Source: Undaria pinnatifida
Lineage: Eukaryota > Sar > Phaeophyceae > Laminariales > Alariaceae
Assembly (NCBI GenBank): GCA_012845835.1
Contig: JABAKD010000030.1
Span: 11,990,080 to 12,054,079 of the forward strand
DNA length: 64,000 bases
Reading direction: 5' to 3'
Below the pieces are notes generated by a model. That model saw nothing but the letters and a program-made list of their open reading frames with translations. It was not told the origin of the DNA and made no database searches. Each line of letters starts with the position of its first letter. The first letter of the stretch is position 1. Below are positions 24,548 through 37,100 of the stretch, piece by piece. A program made the translations under genes and the position numbers.

Positions 24548-27500
24548 CGGCCATGGCAGTTCTGTCCGTCGCTTCGATTGCGCTCTCGCCACAGGTCTGA
24601 CAACATACTATAGTGTACAAGTAAGGCGAGGTGAGCACGGGACGGCAGGCACGTTTGTACGAGTTTGCAAACAACCCTGAAAATCGAACCAATATTGAAG
24701 TGAAGGGTTTTCTCGGGCAAGGTGTCTTTAAATCAATAGGAAAAAGCGGCGAAGGCTTGCTTCTTAGCGAAGGAATTTAGCCAACCCGAGGACATTGGTA
24801 TGTTTTAAAGGTTCGCCCCTGCTCCGTCTGCAGCGTCGCTCAAGAGCTTTTTGCGGGGCCTGCGAACGAAAACGGCGTGCCGACTCTCCATTTTGCGTAG
24901 CCCGGGTCATCGTCCCAGGCGATTGCGCGAGACGGTCACTGAGCATTTCAGTGCGTGTTTCCCCGGTTAAGGCGAAACGTCAAACGAAAATTGATCTGTC
25001 TGCATAGATCGAAGTATCGACTAAACGAAGGTAGCCCGCATTGGTCCGTGTTCTTGCCCGGTACAGCAGTAGAGTACGGCATGTAGCCTTTCTCTTATGT
25101 TTTTCAATTTTTTTCTGTAAACCGTGTGGAGGCAATAGCCATGATCTTGAACGTGCAACTTTGGAGAGCTGAAGCAATACTCTAGATTTGCTTGTGAGCC
25201 TGGACGAACTAAAAACGCTCCGGTTTTCGCAGACCGCGTGTATCGTGAATACGCTCAGATCTATTGTTAAGTAACGGGTCGTCGTCATCAGACATTCCAG
25301 ATCACTCTGGCGTTGATTTGGGGCAGAAGAAGGGGGGGCGACAGGCCATGCCTGGGTGCTAGAGGCTGTCAGATGTCGTTGCCTAGCATAGCGAGGACGG
25401 GTATCGCTAATCGACACACGACGCGTATGAAAATAGGCGGAAGTGTGGTGAGCTAAAGCTTTATTTTTCCCCATCCGCCGGAGGATAAAAAAAAAAAAAA
25501 AAAAAAAAGCTAGCTACATGGTACCTCGTCTGTGCTATAAACTTCTCGCCGCTCACATGACCCCCCAGAGAGACATTAAAAAACTGTGATAGATTTTGGA
25601 CGAAAGTGCCTTCCATTGTAAACAGCGTGTGTTAGCGCTACGCGTATAGAATGGACGTGGACGAGATGGGATAGGCAGCCAGCATATGCTGCTTCGCGGA
25701 GCATAGGCGAGTAGAGTGCTTTGTGGTACAATCGGGCCCTTTTCAGCGCGATACATGGTACCGGCATATATGAACGGTTGGGCGTCTGAAAAGCGGGAGT
25801 GTCGCAAAGAAAAGAGTGTACTTGTTAAATTAAAGGGTGGGGGACACAGAGTGCCCCCTGCAGGTCTGCCAATTGAGCAGGTCCTCGGAGAGTACTCACT
25901 TTCGTTCCTTCGTAGAGATATAGCTGTATTCGTTTCCACCAGCGCCCGGGATAGCTTCTGAGATCGGAGGCGCGTGCCTCCGATCTAATTCCTAACTTCC
26001 CCGAATATAAACCGCCAACCTTATCATACGAAACCCATCCAAATGATCCCAAATTCGGATACCTACAGGCCTTTCGAGGCCGTATCTTAACACTAGCCCA
26101 CCCTGATGAGTCGCATATGCAGAAATATGGGAGGTTCGGGGAAACTCCGGTTCTACGAACTAGACCATGAGTCGAAGATGCGGCTCCTCAAACCCCACTC
26201 CCACACCTCTAACCGTCTGGCTACTATGGAGCCAGGAACACGCGACCTGTGTCGGCTCTTACTGTGTGTATTCATACAAGGTTCGTACATTGCTTGGGCC
26301 GTCACTGTTAGAGACCAGGGAGGGTGCTCATTTGGGTCAACACACCAGCGTAGCGATGGCTGTGTCCTGGTGCGGATACTTCGTAGGGCGTGTATCAGCC
26401 TGATAGGCGTCATGCGTTCGAGATGGTGCCCGGGGCGCATGTACTCCTACTGTCACGCCTGCTCTCATCCCCGCTCTCCTCCTTCTCGACCGAACAAGGG
26501 CGTGATATGAACGTAACAACATGTTTACAACAAAACGCACACGGGGGTCTACGTCTTACAGGAGGACATCACGAGTAGGTTGTCCAGTAGCAATCGCAGA
26601 TGTAAAATACTGCTGCATGAACTAACAATGCCGAAGTTGGAGCACCAAGAGTTTAACACAGAGTCGCTCACGTGAAAAGTTCCTTCCAGAATCAACCTAA
26701 GTTCGCTAGTCGTGGAGACTAGACCTATGAAAAACTTAACCCTAATCCTAACCCTGACCCTTCCCTCTATCCTTAATTGACACGTTTGCCTTCGAAACAG
26801 GTCGTCAACGGATTCCATTTCAGCCGAGGGTGTTCGGGTCAGCAGGAATTTTGACCAAAACAAAGAATATACTTTAGCGGTCGAAACACCCAATCTCGTC
26901 AACATCGATCTCCGCACCCTCCAAGCGACGTGACTGGAGTAACCCAACATGTAGGAGTTCTAGCAAAAAGATATATACATAACTGATAGAGGAGTCAATA
27001 ACCCGAGCCTTGTTTTGAATACCAGACTCACCGCTTGCTTCCAGCACAGTCCGTGCTTCCCGTTCGCTTGGGTCCGCCTCGCCCGCCTGTGCTGCCATGA
27101 TAACAGATAATCCCACGAAACCTTTTCCCACCCCGTCTTCTTTCGGCAAACCTCCCCCTTCTCTCCATATCCCCCCCAGCACCGACAGAAGATGCAACTG
27201 GAGGCCCCTTGCTCGAGGAAAAACGTAGAATTTGTCGACATCATATCGCACCGCACAAACGCTTACTATAAAAAATGTGAAGGCGAACATGTCTCATGAA
27301 CGATTGACAAGGCCGGGTTACCATATACACACCGCATCATACCAACAATGGGATGCGGCGGCTGTATACAGTAGCACTACCCATGAGTCTCGTAGTCGCG
27401 TGACGGAATAGGCTACCGGGTAGTGAGCAGTGCTATCAATATTGTATAACAAACAAATCACATTTCGAGTTGGAGAAATCTCGCGAAGCCGTCGTATGAA

Positions 27501-27606
27501 TAAAAGCACAACGCACACCTACCTACATGTTTACTATTAATAGCCGTATACCCCTCAACGAATACCCCCGTACCACGCAGACACAAGTAGTCTAGTAGTG
27601 ACTCAC
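24548..27606. other. intergenic, no gene recognised
   Basis: Holds a poly-A run of about 22 (25487-25508) and a short degenerate telomere-like stretch (CTAACCCTGACCC near 26735-26765). A minus-strand stretch at 26995-27240 ends in a GTGAGT donor and could be an exon of the gene at 27607, but I see no family likeness. Confidence 0.4.
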
Positions 27607-28312
27607 CTAACGGTGGTGAACTTAACGATGTACGAGCCGCGTAGCTTCATCTCAGTTCGCGGCGAAGGATCGAACACAAAGAAATCACAACCACAAGCCC
27701 CTCCGTCCTCCACTGGGGGCAGAGGAATAGCGCACACAACCAAGCTCTCCTCGCCAGAGCTCACGACAACGCACCATTTTTCCCCGTTGCAAGCCTCTAG
27801 CGCAGCATTCTTGAGAGCGTGGATCTGTCGCAGCAGCAGCGTCTCGTCTCGCTCCGCCTTGAAGTTTCTTGATACGCGGATCTCACGGCCAATGCAGGCC
27901 AACCGATTTCCGAAAATCCCTCGAACTTTAGTGAGTAGATCAGAGACCGCGGTGTTTACGGTTCCTCCCTTCTGCGACCGAGTTGTCCCTGCAAGGGCTG
28001 CAGCTAATCGGCCGCCGAGCTCAGCTGCGCTCTGCATGATGGTCTCGAGATCGCCAGCTGACATCGCGATCCCACCCGTTCCAACATGACTCGCCAGGCG
28101 AACATCTACATGTTCATCGCTAGTCAATGGGCTGTGGGCTATAGGGTAGTGCGATAGGAACCGGTCGGTAAAGCCCAGGCAGCAGAGGGTTGATGCAGGT
28201 GTCGGCAGAGTAGCTCGAGGGGGGAACGTTGCCAAGGAGTCAGGTGCTGTCGCTGATACAACTTTGTCGAAAACTGAGGAAAACATGGGCGGCGATCTCT
28301 GCTGCTGTGATC
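27607..28312 (-). CDS. exon of an unrecognised protein, possible inactive papain-like fold
   Basis: A 235-residue open exon ends in a perfect donor (GTGAGT at 27606-27601) after SYIVKFTTV, and a good acceptor (CTGCAG) sits just before 28312. The frame stays open to 28364. Base composition and codon use look coding. Visible order: low-complexity start, SAAELGGRLAAALAG helix, GGTVNTAVSDLLTKVRG, then EKWCVVVSSGEESLVVCAIP, then FFVFDPSPRTEMKLRGSYIV. The last three blocks resemble the end of papain-like deubiquitinase folds found beside RING fingers in protists, where the motif is F-D-S-H-x-R. Here the His position is Ser. The family assignment is weak. Flanking exons were not found. Confidence 0.5.
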
Positions 28313-30441
28313 CTGCAGATAAACGACCGTGTGGAAGAAGTCTCGCCGCTCGCGCCGACGACAATATTTTATCCTAGCACTTCAACGTTGCTCCGCCCAT
28401 GCCTTGCTTGGGGCTGCGAGATGGCTGTAGCCTCGAGTCCTCTCTGGAAGCTGCCACGCAGGGTAGTGATATTGACGATTCGATCACCTCATGCGAGAGA
28501 TCCGACACGGAGATGATCGAGGATCTCAAGGTTGCCAAAAACGCCCAAATAACCGTCAACCTCCGAACATCGAAGAAGCCAGCCAAAACAACCGGGGCTC
28601 GGCGTCTCCCCAGGCGGATCCAACCAAAACAAGCAACACCACCACTGATATGCCGTCAGTGGAGGGCTCAAGGGTTGTCGGGTACGGTGTTGCACTGACT
28701 GGATGCCTGCGTTGGGATCTGTGCCCCCTTGCAAGATCTTTTGAAATCCTAATATGGGAGTTCACACAATTTTGGTGGCGTTTTTAAACCGGAGAACGTT
28801 GCAGCACCGAGATCTGGACCAGTTGACCTAGTGTGTGTGCTGTGTGTGCTGTGTGCAGTGCGTGTGTGCTGCTGTGTGTGGCCTGCGGGGCCATTATGGG
28901 CAAATATGATGGCTGGCAGTGGCTTGGTGAGCTCTCGAAGATCTTGCAGACGTTTCGCCACATGTACTTACATCGAAAGGCAGAGGAGAAACATCCTGCT
29001 TTGGGAGACTGGCGGCGAGAGCTTCGTCAATTCTTGAATGTGAGCCAGGCCAGGCATTCGCTCGCAAACCGATACCAGCCAGCCAGCCAGCCAGATTACG
29101 TAGCTATTAAGAAGTATACCCAAGACCATGTATACGCTGCGGGTAGTGATGAACGCGTGATCGTGTTCGATGCCACAGACTGTTCTCGATACCCCTATCA
29201 TACCTCCGTTCGCTGTACGTTACACCTGCGGACACTCTATTATCGTACCTGGTATAGAGCATTGCTCACCCCTGCTCGCTCGTTATCTTGCTGCGAACAC
29301 GTTCAGGATCTGCTTTTGAGTTGTCGTTTAGCTGCACGAGAGGAAGAGGGCTCGCCCTGGGTGCACTACCAATTCGACACGTTCTGCTCTGTCCTTACTC
29401 ACGGCTACTGTGACTGGTGAGTCTTGTTCGTACGTTGTGTGTACACTACAGCAGTACTCGTATTAATACGGCTATGACCTACGAGTGTATTAGACTAGAC
29501 TATAGTCTGTGGTATTAACGGGAACGTCTTCGTGATATTCCTGGTACCCGGTACGAGGTATCTGTACCGGAGGTAACGCTGCTGTATCTGAGCAACACAG
29601 TCTTGTAGTATGAGTTGGTTAAGGGGGTTCTGGCCTGCTTCCTCTTGCCGCCAGCGTTAGTGAGCAGGGGCAAGGGTGCCATTAATTTCCATTTTGCTGA
29701 GGCTGTATCTCTGAGCGTAAAACTACGAATGGTATAGACGTAAAATCTCTCTGCCTGCAGATGCGCGGCGGAGCAGATTGGCGTCTTGCGGCACGAAGCA
29801 AGAAAACAGATAGCAAAACACGTGCACCCACCTTTTGGGGAATAATTACTTTGAGTCAGTATGAACACTGTTAGGTCTGGGACTGGAAGTCGATTTGACC
29901 CAAAAAAATGGCAGATCTATTCGACGAAAACCGCCAAAAATTCCAAAAAAATGTCTCGGAGAAAAAAATTGCCAACACTGTTTTTACTTGGTTTCAGACT
30001 GAAGTCATGTTTGACAGGGTATCACAAAATACTCCAACACAGGAGGCGAGTTGGATCCTGAAATTCGACAGACACGTGTAATCAGTGTAAACGGAGGGAA
30101 GTACTGATTATTCAGAATTTTCCGTTATATTTTGAAGTCTAATCGGACGGAAATGTGCGGGAAAACTCGTGTGTTCTGCTTACATTCGTCTCTTGCTCAA
30201 TGGGGTCGAACTACTGCAACTGGGTATTGGTAAAATACCAGTGTTCCCCTCCGCCGGGACTTGGCGGAGACAGCAAAGCAATCCGCTCTCAAATCCAGTT
30301 AATAGCCGGCGAGAAATTCGCAATCAAAGTTGGCCCCATTGGGTCATTCTGGCAGAGTGATTGTGCAAAGTTAGCCGTGGGCAACTCGAAAAAACCTGAA
30401 GGCACCGGACCGAAAGGAAAAAATAAAAAACTTTGCAAAAG
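28313..30441. other. mostly unassigned; one candidate exon
   Basis: The plus strand at 28399-28640 has coding-like composition (SCERSDTEMIEDLKVAKNAQ) but no clear boundaries. A GTGTGCTGT repeat (28830-28880) and a CCAG tetramer run (29079-29095) are present. The rest shows nothing. Confidence 0.35.
28896..29038 (+). CDS. candidate exon, helical, unrecognised
   Basis: From an ATG at 28896 the frame reads MGKYDGWQWLGELSKILQTF then RHMYLHRKAEEKHPALGDWR, ending FLN before a GTGAGC donor (29039). The amphipathic composition and donor are typical of exons here. The phase (0) would fit the coiled-coil segment at 30442, but that link is speculative. Could also be a chance frame. Confidence 0.3.
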
Positions 30442-30846
30442 GTCAAGGAAGCTTATCGGGCGGGTACCGTGACCACGACGGCAGACGCGGGTGTGGCTGC
30501 ACGCCGGGCGCTTGCCATCCAGCGCGACGAAAGCCGGGTCGATACCGCTGAGGCAAAGTCTTTGCTGCAAGATGTCTCTCATCAGTTGTCCGAGGAGAAA
30601 GGCAAACTCAACCTGGAGCAGGACCTCCGGCACGAGTCAGATGCAGCCTTGGCCCAAACCCGAGTCGAGCTACACGCACAGCAGCAACTTTCCCGCGAGC
30701 TAGAGGTGAAGCGTGCTGCGTCGGAGGCACGCGAGATAGAGTTGGGAAAGACGCTGGAGGAGGTTCGCGAGGAAAAAAAAACTACGGCACAGCAGGAGGG
30801 GGGTCAGCACCTCCGCTTTCAAGCGTGTCCGACACGGGATGCATAG
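30442..30846 (+). CDS. coiled-coil coding segment, unrecognised
   Basis: About 134 residues, strongly helical and charged: VKEAYRAGTVTTTADAG, SLLQDVSHQLSEEKGKL, AALAQTRVELHAQQQLSREL and EIELGKTLEEVREEKK, with heptad-like spacing from about residue 20 to 115, then a stop at 30844. GC content and codon use differ from the AT-rich flanks. An AAAAG acceptor precedes GTC at 30442, but its pyrimidine tract is poor. It may be an exon of a larger gene or a gene fragment; no function can be named. Confidence 0.42.
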   Translation, partial: VKEAYRAGTVTTTADAGVAARRALAIQRDESRVDTAEAKSLLQDVSHQLSEEKGKLNLEQDLRHESDAALAQTRVELHAQQQLSRELEVKRAASEAREIELGKTLEEVREEKKTTAQQEGGQHLRFQACPTRDA

Positions 30847-30953
30847 GCCTGCTGTCGGCCATCTTGCCGGAGGGCCCACCAGAAGATGTGTTCGGCCCAC
30901 GCTAGCTGTCCCTTGAGTACGCTGCTACACGCGGGGGGTAGAGCAGCGCCTCG

Positions 30954-30956
<3 letters not shown>

Positions 30957-30997
<41 letters not shown>
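30957..30997. repeat. CAG trinucleotide repeat
   Basis: About 13 CAG/CAR units in a row just downstream of the coiled-coil segment. The plus frame gives Ala or Gln runs; I see no evidence that it is translated. Confidence 0.92.
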
Positions 30998-31002
<5 letters not shown>

Positions 31003-31577
31003 ACAGCTATTTTTTTTCTACACACGCTCCAACTTGTTTGCCGCAGAACAGCAGCAAGCGGCACAGGCTTTGCTTTCACGAATATTTTTTTGTAGGTGAT
31101 GTGGCGCCTTTCCCCCCATCGCTGATTGGTTGATCTCCTAAAGAGTGTTTTTCCCAGAGAACGACCATGGGACATTTTTTTCCCAAATTCTATGTCCAAA
31201 ATTTTCTGTTTGCAATGTCAACACGTGCAGTGTTTAACGCAGGGGATTAGGGTCGATCCTAACGATACGTACAGCACTTCAGTTTTTGATGAAGTTTCGG
31301 CATTTTACCAAATCTGCGAAGGTTGAATCTTCCCGAGTACGAGCCTCAGTTGGCTCGCAAAACAATTGTCCACCCGGCACAGAACCGCCACTACAGCAGC
31401 AACGCTCGCGGAAGACACCCACGTGGTTGTCCCACTGGAGTCGGCCTTACTCGTAGGCACGTGTCGGGGCCTTGGGGAGTGAAATCCATCACCAACTCGT
31501 CGCGCTACAACGCCCAACGTGACAAAAAAGTCTCAGCTACAACTGCCTTCAGCGAGCTCGTTCGGTCGGCCTCCTTG

Positions 31578-31856
31578 TTGATTGGGGATTTTCAGTATGA
31601 CAGTTACGTATCAGCTTCGTGCCGGCTCGGGCTTCTGGACTATTATTGGGTACCTAATAGTACCTGGTTGGCGTTCTTGATGGTAGACTGCTGTGCGCTA
31701 TCGCTCGGGAGCTCACTCTTCTCGGAGATCTTGCGCACGAGTTCTCTTCTCGGAGGTCTCACCTATGAGTTCTCTGCTCGACTTGCCTCTACCCTGTGGT
31801 TGGGAGACGTAATACAATGACTTAAAACCTACCCCGCTTGGAGCTAACGAACACTC
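31578..31856 (+). repeat. 279-bp direct repeat, copy 1
   Basis: Matches 33746-34023 over its whole length with roughly 20 differences; both contain GGACTATTATTGGGTACC and end at GGAGCTAACGAAC. A shared open frame ends in VIQ at the same stop in both copies, but most differences change the amino acid, so coding constraint is unlikely. Confidence 0.85.
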
Positions 31857-33745
31857 TAGAGAGCGAACCAATTTGGTCTAGCCTCATGAGGGGTCTACGG
31901 GCCAGCAGTATTGGAACAGGGCCGTGCTTTTATCGAAGCTTGGTGGGGAAGGAAGGGCCATGTTTGTGGAGCCAATTTTTTTTCGAGATCAGCGGAGACG
32001 AGCTGCAAGGCGCAAGGAGAAGTCCGGTGGGGAGAAGGAGAGAGCCACCGCTGGTATGTCAGGGAGAGATGCTGTACTGCCATCGTCGGAGTTCTTCGAT
32101 GGTGGAAGAAGGAGGGCAGCTTGATAAGCGAGTTGTCTTCGGACCCAGAGATGATGTTTTTGTGGAGACATTGTTTTCAGGGAGAAGCCACTGCTGCTGT
32201 AGACTTACGTACCGCAGTAGTAGCTAAGGCCCTACGGTGGAGCATGACCGTAGGCAGGGACTAGCAGCAGCTTACGTCCATGATGATAGCGTTACCTAGG
32301 ACACCCCCACCGTATACAGCGGACAGGGGGGTTTGCAACAGCAGCTGAAAGCCCTATGGCGGAAGGACAGCCGTAGGCACCCTCGCCGTGTGTTACAAGC
32401 GGGGAATTCTTAGTCGCAAGGCATTTATTTTTTATATATTTGCCGTGCGCCCTCTACTTCAGAAGGTTGGTTGTGGAGGCAGCAGGTATGGGGTTATCTC
32501 ATTCTCCGCGAGAAGTCGCGTGGCCGCCAGCCGTGTGCACCCTACCATGGCGAGTGATTTGGTAGGGCGAAGTCGCGCGGCATAATAGCCACGTGCTTCC
32601 TGCTGCTGGTAACAGTGGTAGGAAAGGACGTGGGATAATCGTGGGCAGTCTGCAGCAGTACCAAATAACGATGGGGTTTCATCTCGGCAACAAGTCGACC
32701 GGCATGGCCGCACGCACTCCATGATATACAGCAGCAACAGCAGCAGCAGGAGAGGTCATGGGCGGAGCAGATCGGTTCATCATTTCGCCAGCCGGAGCTT
32801 TATGGTTCGGCAACATCGGGGGGCGAGGGGGGGGTACAGATCTGGTCAAAGTGGTGAATTTATTTTGACGATGGATTCACTTTTCGATCGAAGCATTGTT
32901 TTTGGTCGAATATGACGTCCCTATTTATTTACTTCAAGAGTGAAGACCCGTTAAATATTAGGCAATTTATTTGCAGTTAGAGTGGAGACCCGCAGATAGT
33001 ATCAACTAAGATTCGTTATGGGTGGTATACGTAGCCTTTTTCACCTGGTAGTTTTGAAGTGTGTTTTCATGTTCAAATCAAACAGTCTTTGTAAATCCGG
33101 AAAACTTGTAGTGTTTTCCTGGTGTAGACAGGACCAGAAGGGAACTGGTGGAGCTGATATACATACGATAACGCCTGGCAATTTGGAAGTGTGCTTTTCA
33201 TGTTCAAATCAAATAGTCTTTGTAAATCCAAAAAACCTGTATATAGCTTGATGGGTGGTTGCAATCTTGTTTGGGAATTCAAAGGATAAGATATTTTGAG
33301 AATTTGATTATCTCACAAGCAAGTTGTTTAGCATTTGTTTTGCAATGAAAAACGAGGTGGCTTGTGGATGGTCAGATACTCTTTGTATCAGGGAGAGCGT
33401 ATGCTAATTTTCGCGTCGGATAAATTCTGTGTTTGCGGACAAAAATGTATGCTATATTACTTTACCGATATGATTCTTGTATCTATGGCGGTAGTAGGGG
33501 ACAACGGAAGACCTTTGGCCGGGTGACCTTGCGATCTCTGGCATTTTATCTGTCGCAATTAGTTTTTGCCTTAATGGCGCGGCTGCTGTAATCTGTTCGT
33601 GTGGTTACAATTGTTGTAAGTGGGAGTATGGGAGAGGTTTTCGCTCATAAGAATGAGTTTCCTCTTGCCATTTTTTGTTGTTTTAGGTGATGGAATTGAG
33701 TCAATTGCTGATTCGTCACTGTCTCGTGAAGAATCCGGGAGGGTG

Positions 33746-34023
33746 TTGATTTGGGATGTTCAGCATGCCAGTTACGTATCAGTTTCGTGCCGGTTCAGGC
33801 TTCTGGACTATTATTGGGTACCTAATAGTACCTGGTTGGCGTTCTTGATGGTAGGCTGCTGTGCGCTCTCGCTCGGGAGCTCAGTCTTCTCGGAGGTCTT
33901 ACGCTCGAGTTCCCTTCTCGGAGATCTCACGCATAAGTTCTCTGCTCGACTTGCCTCTACCCTGTGGTTGGGGTACGTAATACAATGACTTGAAACCTAC
34001 CCCGCTTGGAGCTAACGAACGCT
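33746..34023 (+). repeat. 279-bp direct repeat, copy 2
   Basis: Second copy, same orientation, 2.17 kb from the first. It ends 82 bp before the proposed ATG of the F-box gene, so it forms that gene's immediate upstream region. Confidence 0.85.
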
Positions 34024-34104
34024 CCTCGGTGCGGTTACTTTGTCAACTCGACGAAGAGAGCTCAGGAGCCCACTGCGCCTTCTGCGATCAGCCATGACCT
34101 ACCA

Positions 34105-37100
34105 ATGGCCTTGGGAACGACCCTGCTCAGTCTCGTGCGCTCGCGAGTGGTGGCACAGCTCGAGCGGTGCCGCTGCCCGATCCTCTACAACCTTGTACCT
34201 AAATTTTGTTTTTTTCCCTAGAAAAACTGAAAAACTAAAAGCAAGTTTTTCCGGGGGTGATTTTTTTTAGTTTTTTCCCGAAATAATTTCTATTTCGGGA
34301 AAAACCGAAACTTTCGGTAAAAAACGAAATAATAGCTTTGTTAGGAACGACCCTTAGACGAGACATCACTCCCTGGCGCATGGCTCCATAGCTCACAGCT
34401 GGCTTACATCCCCGGGATTGTATCTAGGGAAACGCGTGACTCTTCTTCGCTCGTTCCGTACGCCACTCGCTCTTGCAACAGGTTCTCCGCGGATGCCTTC
34501 GGGTGCGGCCTAATGCCGGAGGTTCTGGATGCTCTCCTCGAGGTATGTATGTCTCTCTCGCTCTGCTTCCCCCGAGTGTGTCGGGGCATGCTTGTAATTC
34601 ACCGTGGGCTTTAGAGGGGAAATTGACGAGTAGGATTGACGATTACAGTTACAGTTTCACAGGTTATGAATCTACCACGAAGCAAAGCGGGAGGACGATG
34701 TTAGTTATGCTCAACTAGCTCAAACGCAAGGAGCTGAATGACACGCGCCTAGCATCAACTATCGTACATTTCGCGCTCACATTGGAAAACGCGAGCCCTA
34801 ATAGAGTCAATGCTATCCATATCGCCCTGCTGATTACCTGGTAGGCAAGAGGGGCTCCGCTCCCTGGCCAACTTAACCTCGGGCTAAAACACTCTCACCG
34901 TGACAGCAATACGTTGCTAAAGCATATGAACAGCGTTCATATCGGGGTTATGTGGGGTTTCTCAACTCTGCGCGCGGTTTGGCCTTGATGTTACACGTAT
35001 GATACGATGCCGCATGCTTGTTGTTTGTCTGATGTTGCAGGTTCAATCAGAGCTTGCGGTGTGTGCGCCAGCGATTGTTCAGGTGCTTCTGCAACGTCTG
35101 GCCACCCTTCGTCCCGCTAGCGAGGTGAGATATGTTCTACCATGCGCTCTCTCTTGATATGTGCTTCAGCGAGTTCCGTCGTCTAATGTCTTGGTTTGGA
35201 TGTTTGGCTCCCTGCCTACACCCTACTGCTCTTTTACGCCACCCTCACCAGTTATACCTTTTTGCGGCGCACCAAGAACTAACCTTTACTATTGCTGTAC
35301 GAAACCGGTAGCACATAAGAGACGAGGGTTTCCACGAGCCAGAAATTTGACCAACACTAAAACTTCGGACTTGAAATGCCTCCTGTTTTCTCGAACAAGA
35401 CAGGTCCTTGAGCCAAGAGTCAATTGCAGCGGGCGCAGTATGATATATATGCTGTTTCGTTCAAATGGACGGCTGGTGTGCAGCCATGGCAGCTACCCTA
35501 CTGCTCATGCACGCATCTGGCTCCCTCGAAGAGACATGGAACCCTCCACCCGTCCTCCCGCTACCCTTGTCGTTCTGCTTGCCCGTCCTCGCCCTTCTTC
35601 GCCTTGTATTCCTTCCCATCGCGACAGACGAAGCGCTCGTTTAACTTGCTTGTGAACGGGCTAGAGCGCGCTCTCGACGCTTGTCCAGCAATTCCTGGCG
35701 CAGCCTTAGAGACATCGATCGAGAACTGCCTTCGAAAGCCGTCACTCGACGCGAGCTGGTCGCTGCGAGCTGCACGCATGTTCGTCCGGGCGTTGCTGTC
35801 GTTGGTTTCTCGGTCTCCGCGGTCGCTGTGTCAGTCGGTGGTGCCTGTGCTGGTGAGGTTTGTGTCGGAGCGGGAGTGCGACTTGAGCGGTGAGTGGTGG
35901 ACGTCTATTTAGCGGGGTGCCATGCAGGGGCAAAGCATCTACAGTGCCACTGTCGCGGTGCAATCGTTACTCAGACTGCAGTATGTTTAACCCGTCCACC
36001 TATAAGATTGCTTCGACTAACACTTTTTCAACGTTACATAGCCTATCCCGTTTACATGTACCCGTCCCGTGGCCCGTACGTAACACATTGATAAGTTTTG
36101 GTACGTTTTGTTTACAAACTACTTAAATTTGAGTAGGATATTTTTTGCACTCGGGAAAGGGTTAAGGACCTTAACCGTATCATTTTCCAGGGCTTTCACG
36201 GGTCAAAATCCGACCAGCGGGTTGCGTCAGGAGGTTTCCAGGTTCTCGCGGGTCGGGTTGGGTCGGATCGGGTCGGGTCAGGGCATGTTCGAATTGTCAC
36301 GGGTCGGGTCCGGAGGTTTTTGACTATCACGGGTCGGGTCGGGTCACCTTGGCCAGGTTTTTGACTATTACGAGTCGGGTCGGGTCACCCTGGCCAGACC
36401 CGGCCCGCGAAAAGTGACCTGGCCCATGAAAAGCTCTGCGGTTTTCGTTCACGCTTGGGAACATGCTAGGGTATTATAAGTTGCACCACTAACACCATTA
36501 CCATTACCACCACTAACACCATTACCATTAGCACCACTAGCACCACTAGCACCACTAGCACCACTAACACCACTAACACCATTAGCACCACTAACACCAT
36601 TACCACGATTGTGTTTAGGAGGCTCCGACTCCTCGGTTGAGGAGCTGTATAGTACTATAATACTATACTACTATAATACTATAATACAATAACACTGTAA
36701 CACATAAAAAACTAAGTGATTCGGAGAAAAATAAAAGCTCTCCCCAGTGAACATGAATATTCCCATGACGTTGGTATGCAACGAAACATGTTGCAATTTT
36801 GTTTTGATGACATCCCAATCAATTTTTTTTTCATGAGAAAATCCACACAATCCTGGGTAAAGGAGCCCCTCCACTCAGACACTCAGATTCGTTTTTCCCA
36901 GACAAAACATGCTAAAAAGTGCAAACCCTATCGCAGCGTGCGTCCTTGGCTATTGGCTAGACGTTCAATGCCATCACAGATTGTGAGGGTGTCATATTGG
37001 GAGGTACAGATCTATCGGCTATTCTGATTGCTACAACCCTGGTCAACAAACAAGACCACCAGCAAGGATACCCCTTCAAGAGCCGCGCTGGCCATACGGT

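Larger units (their letters stand above)
30998..34104. other. non-coding with duplications, upstream of F-box gene
   Basis: Holds the 279-bp direct repeat pair listed separately, a tandem duplication around 33057-33110 and 33187-33240 (sharing TTTTCATGTTCAAATCAAA and AGTCTTTGTAAATCC), and GCAGCAGC runs near 32732. No gene recognised. Confidence 0.45.

Noticed and set aside
31323-31820. 165-codon frame shared with 33620-33988
   Set aside because: The shared part is a DNA repeat and most differences between copies change the amino acid.
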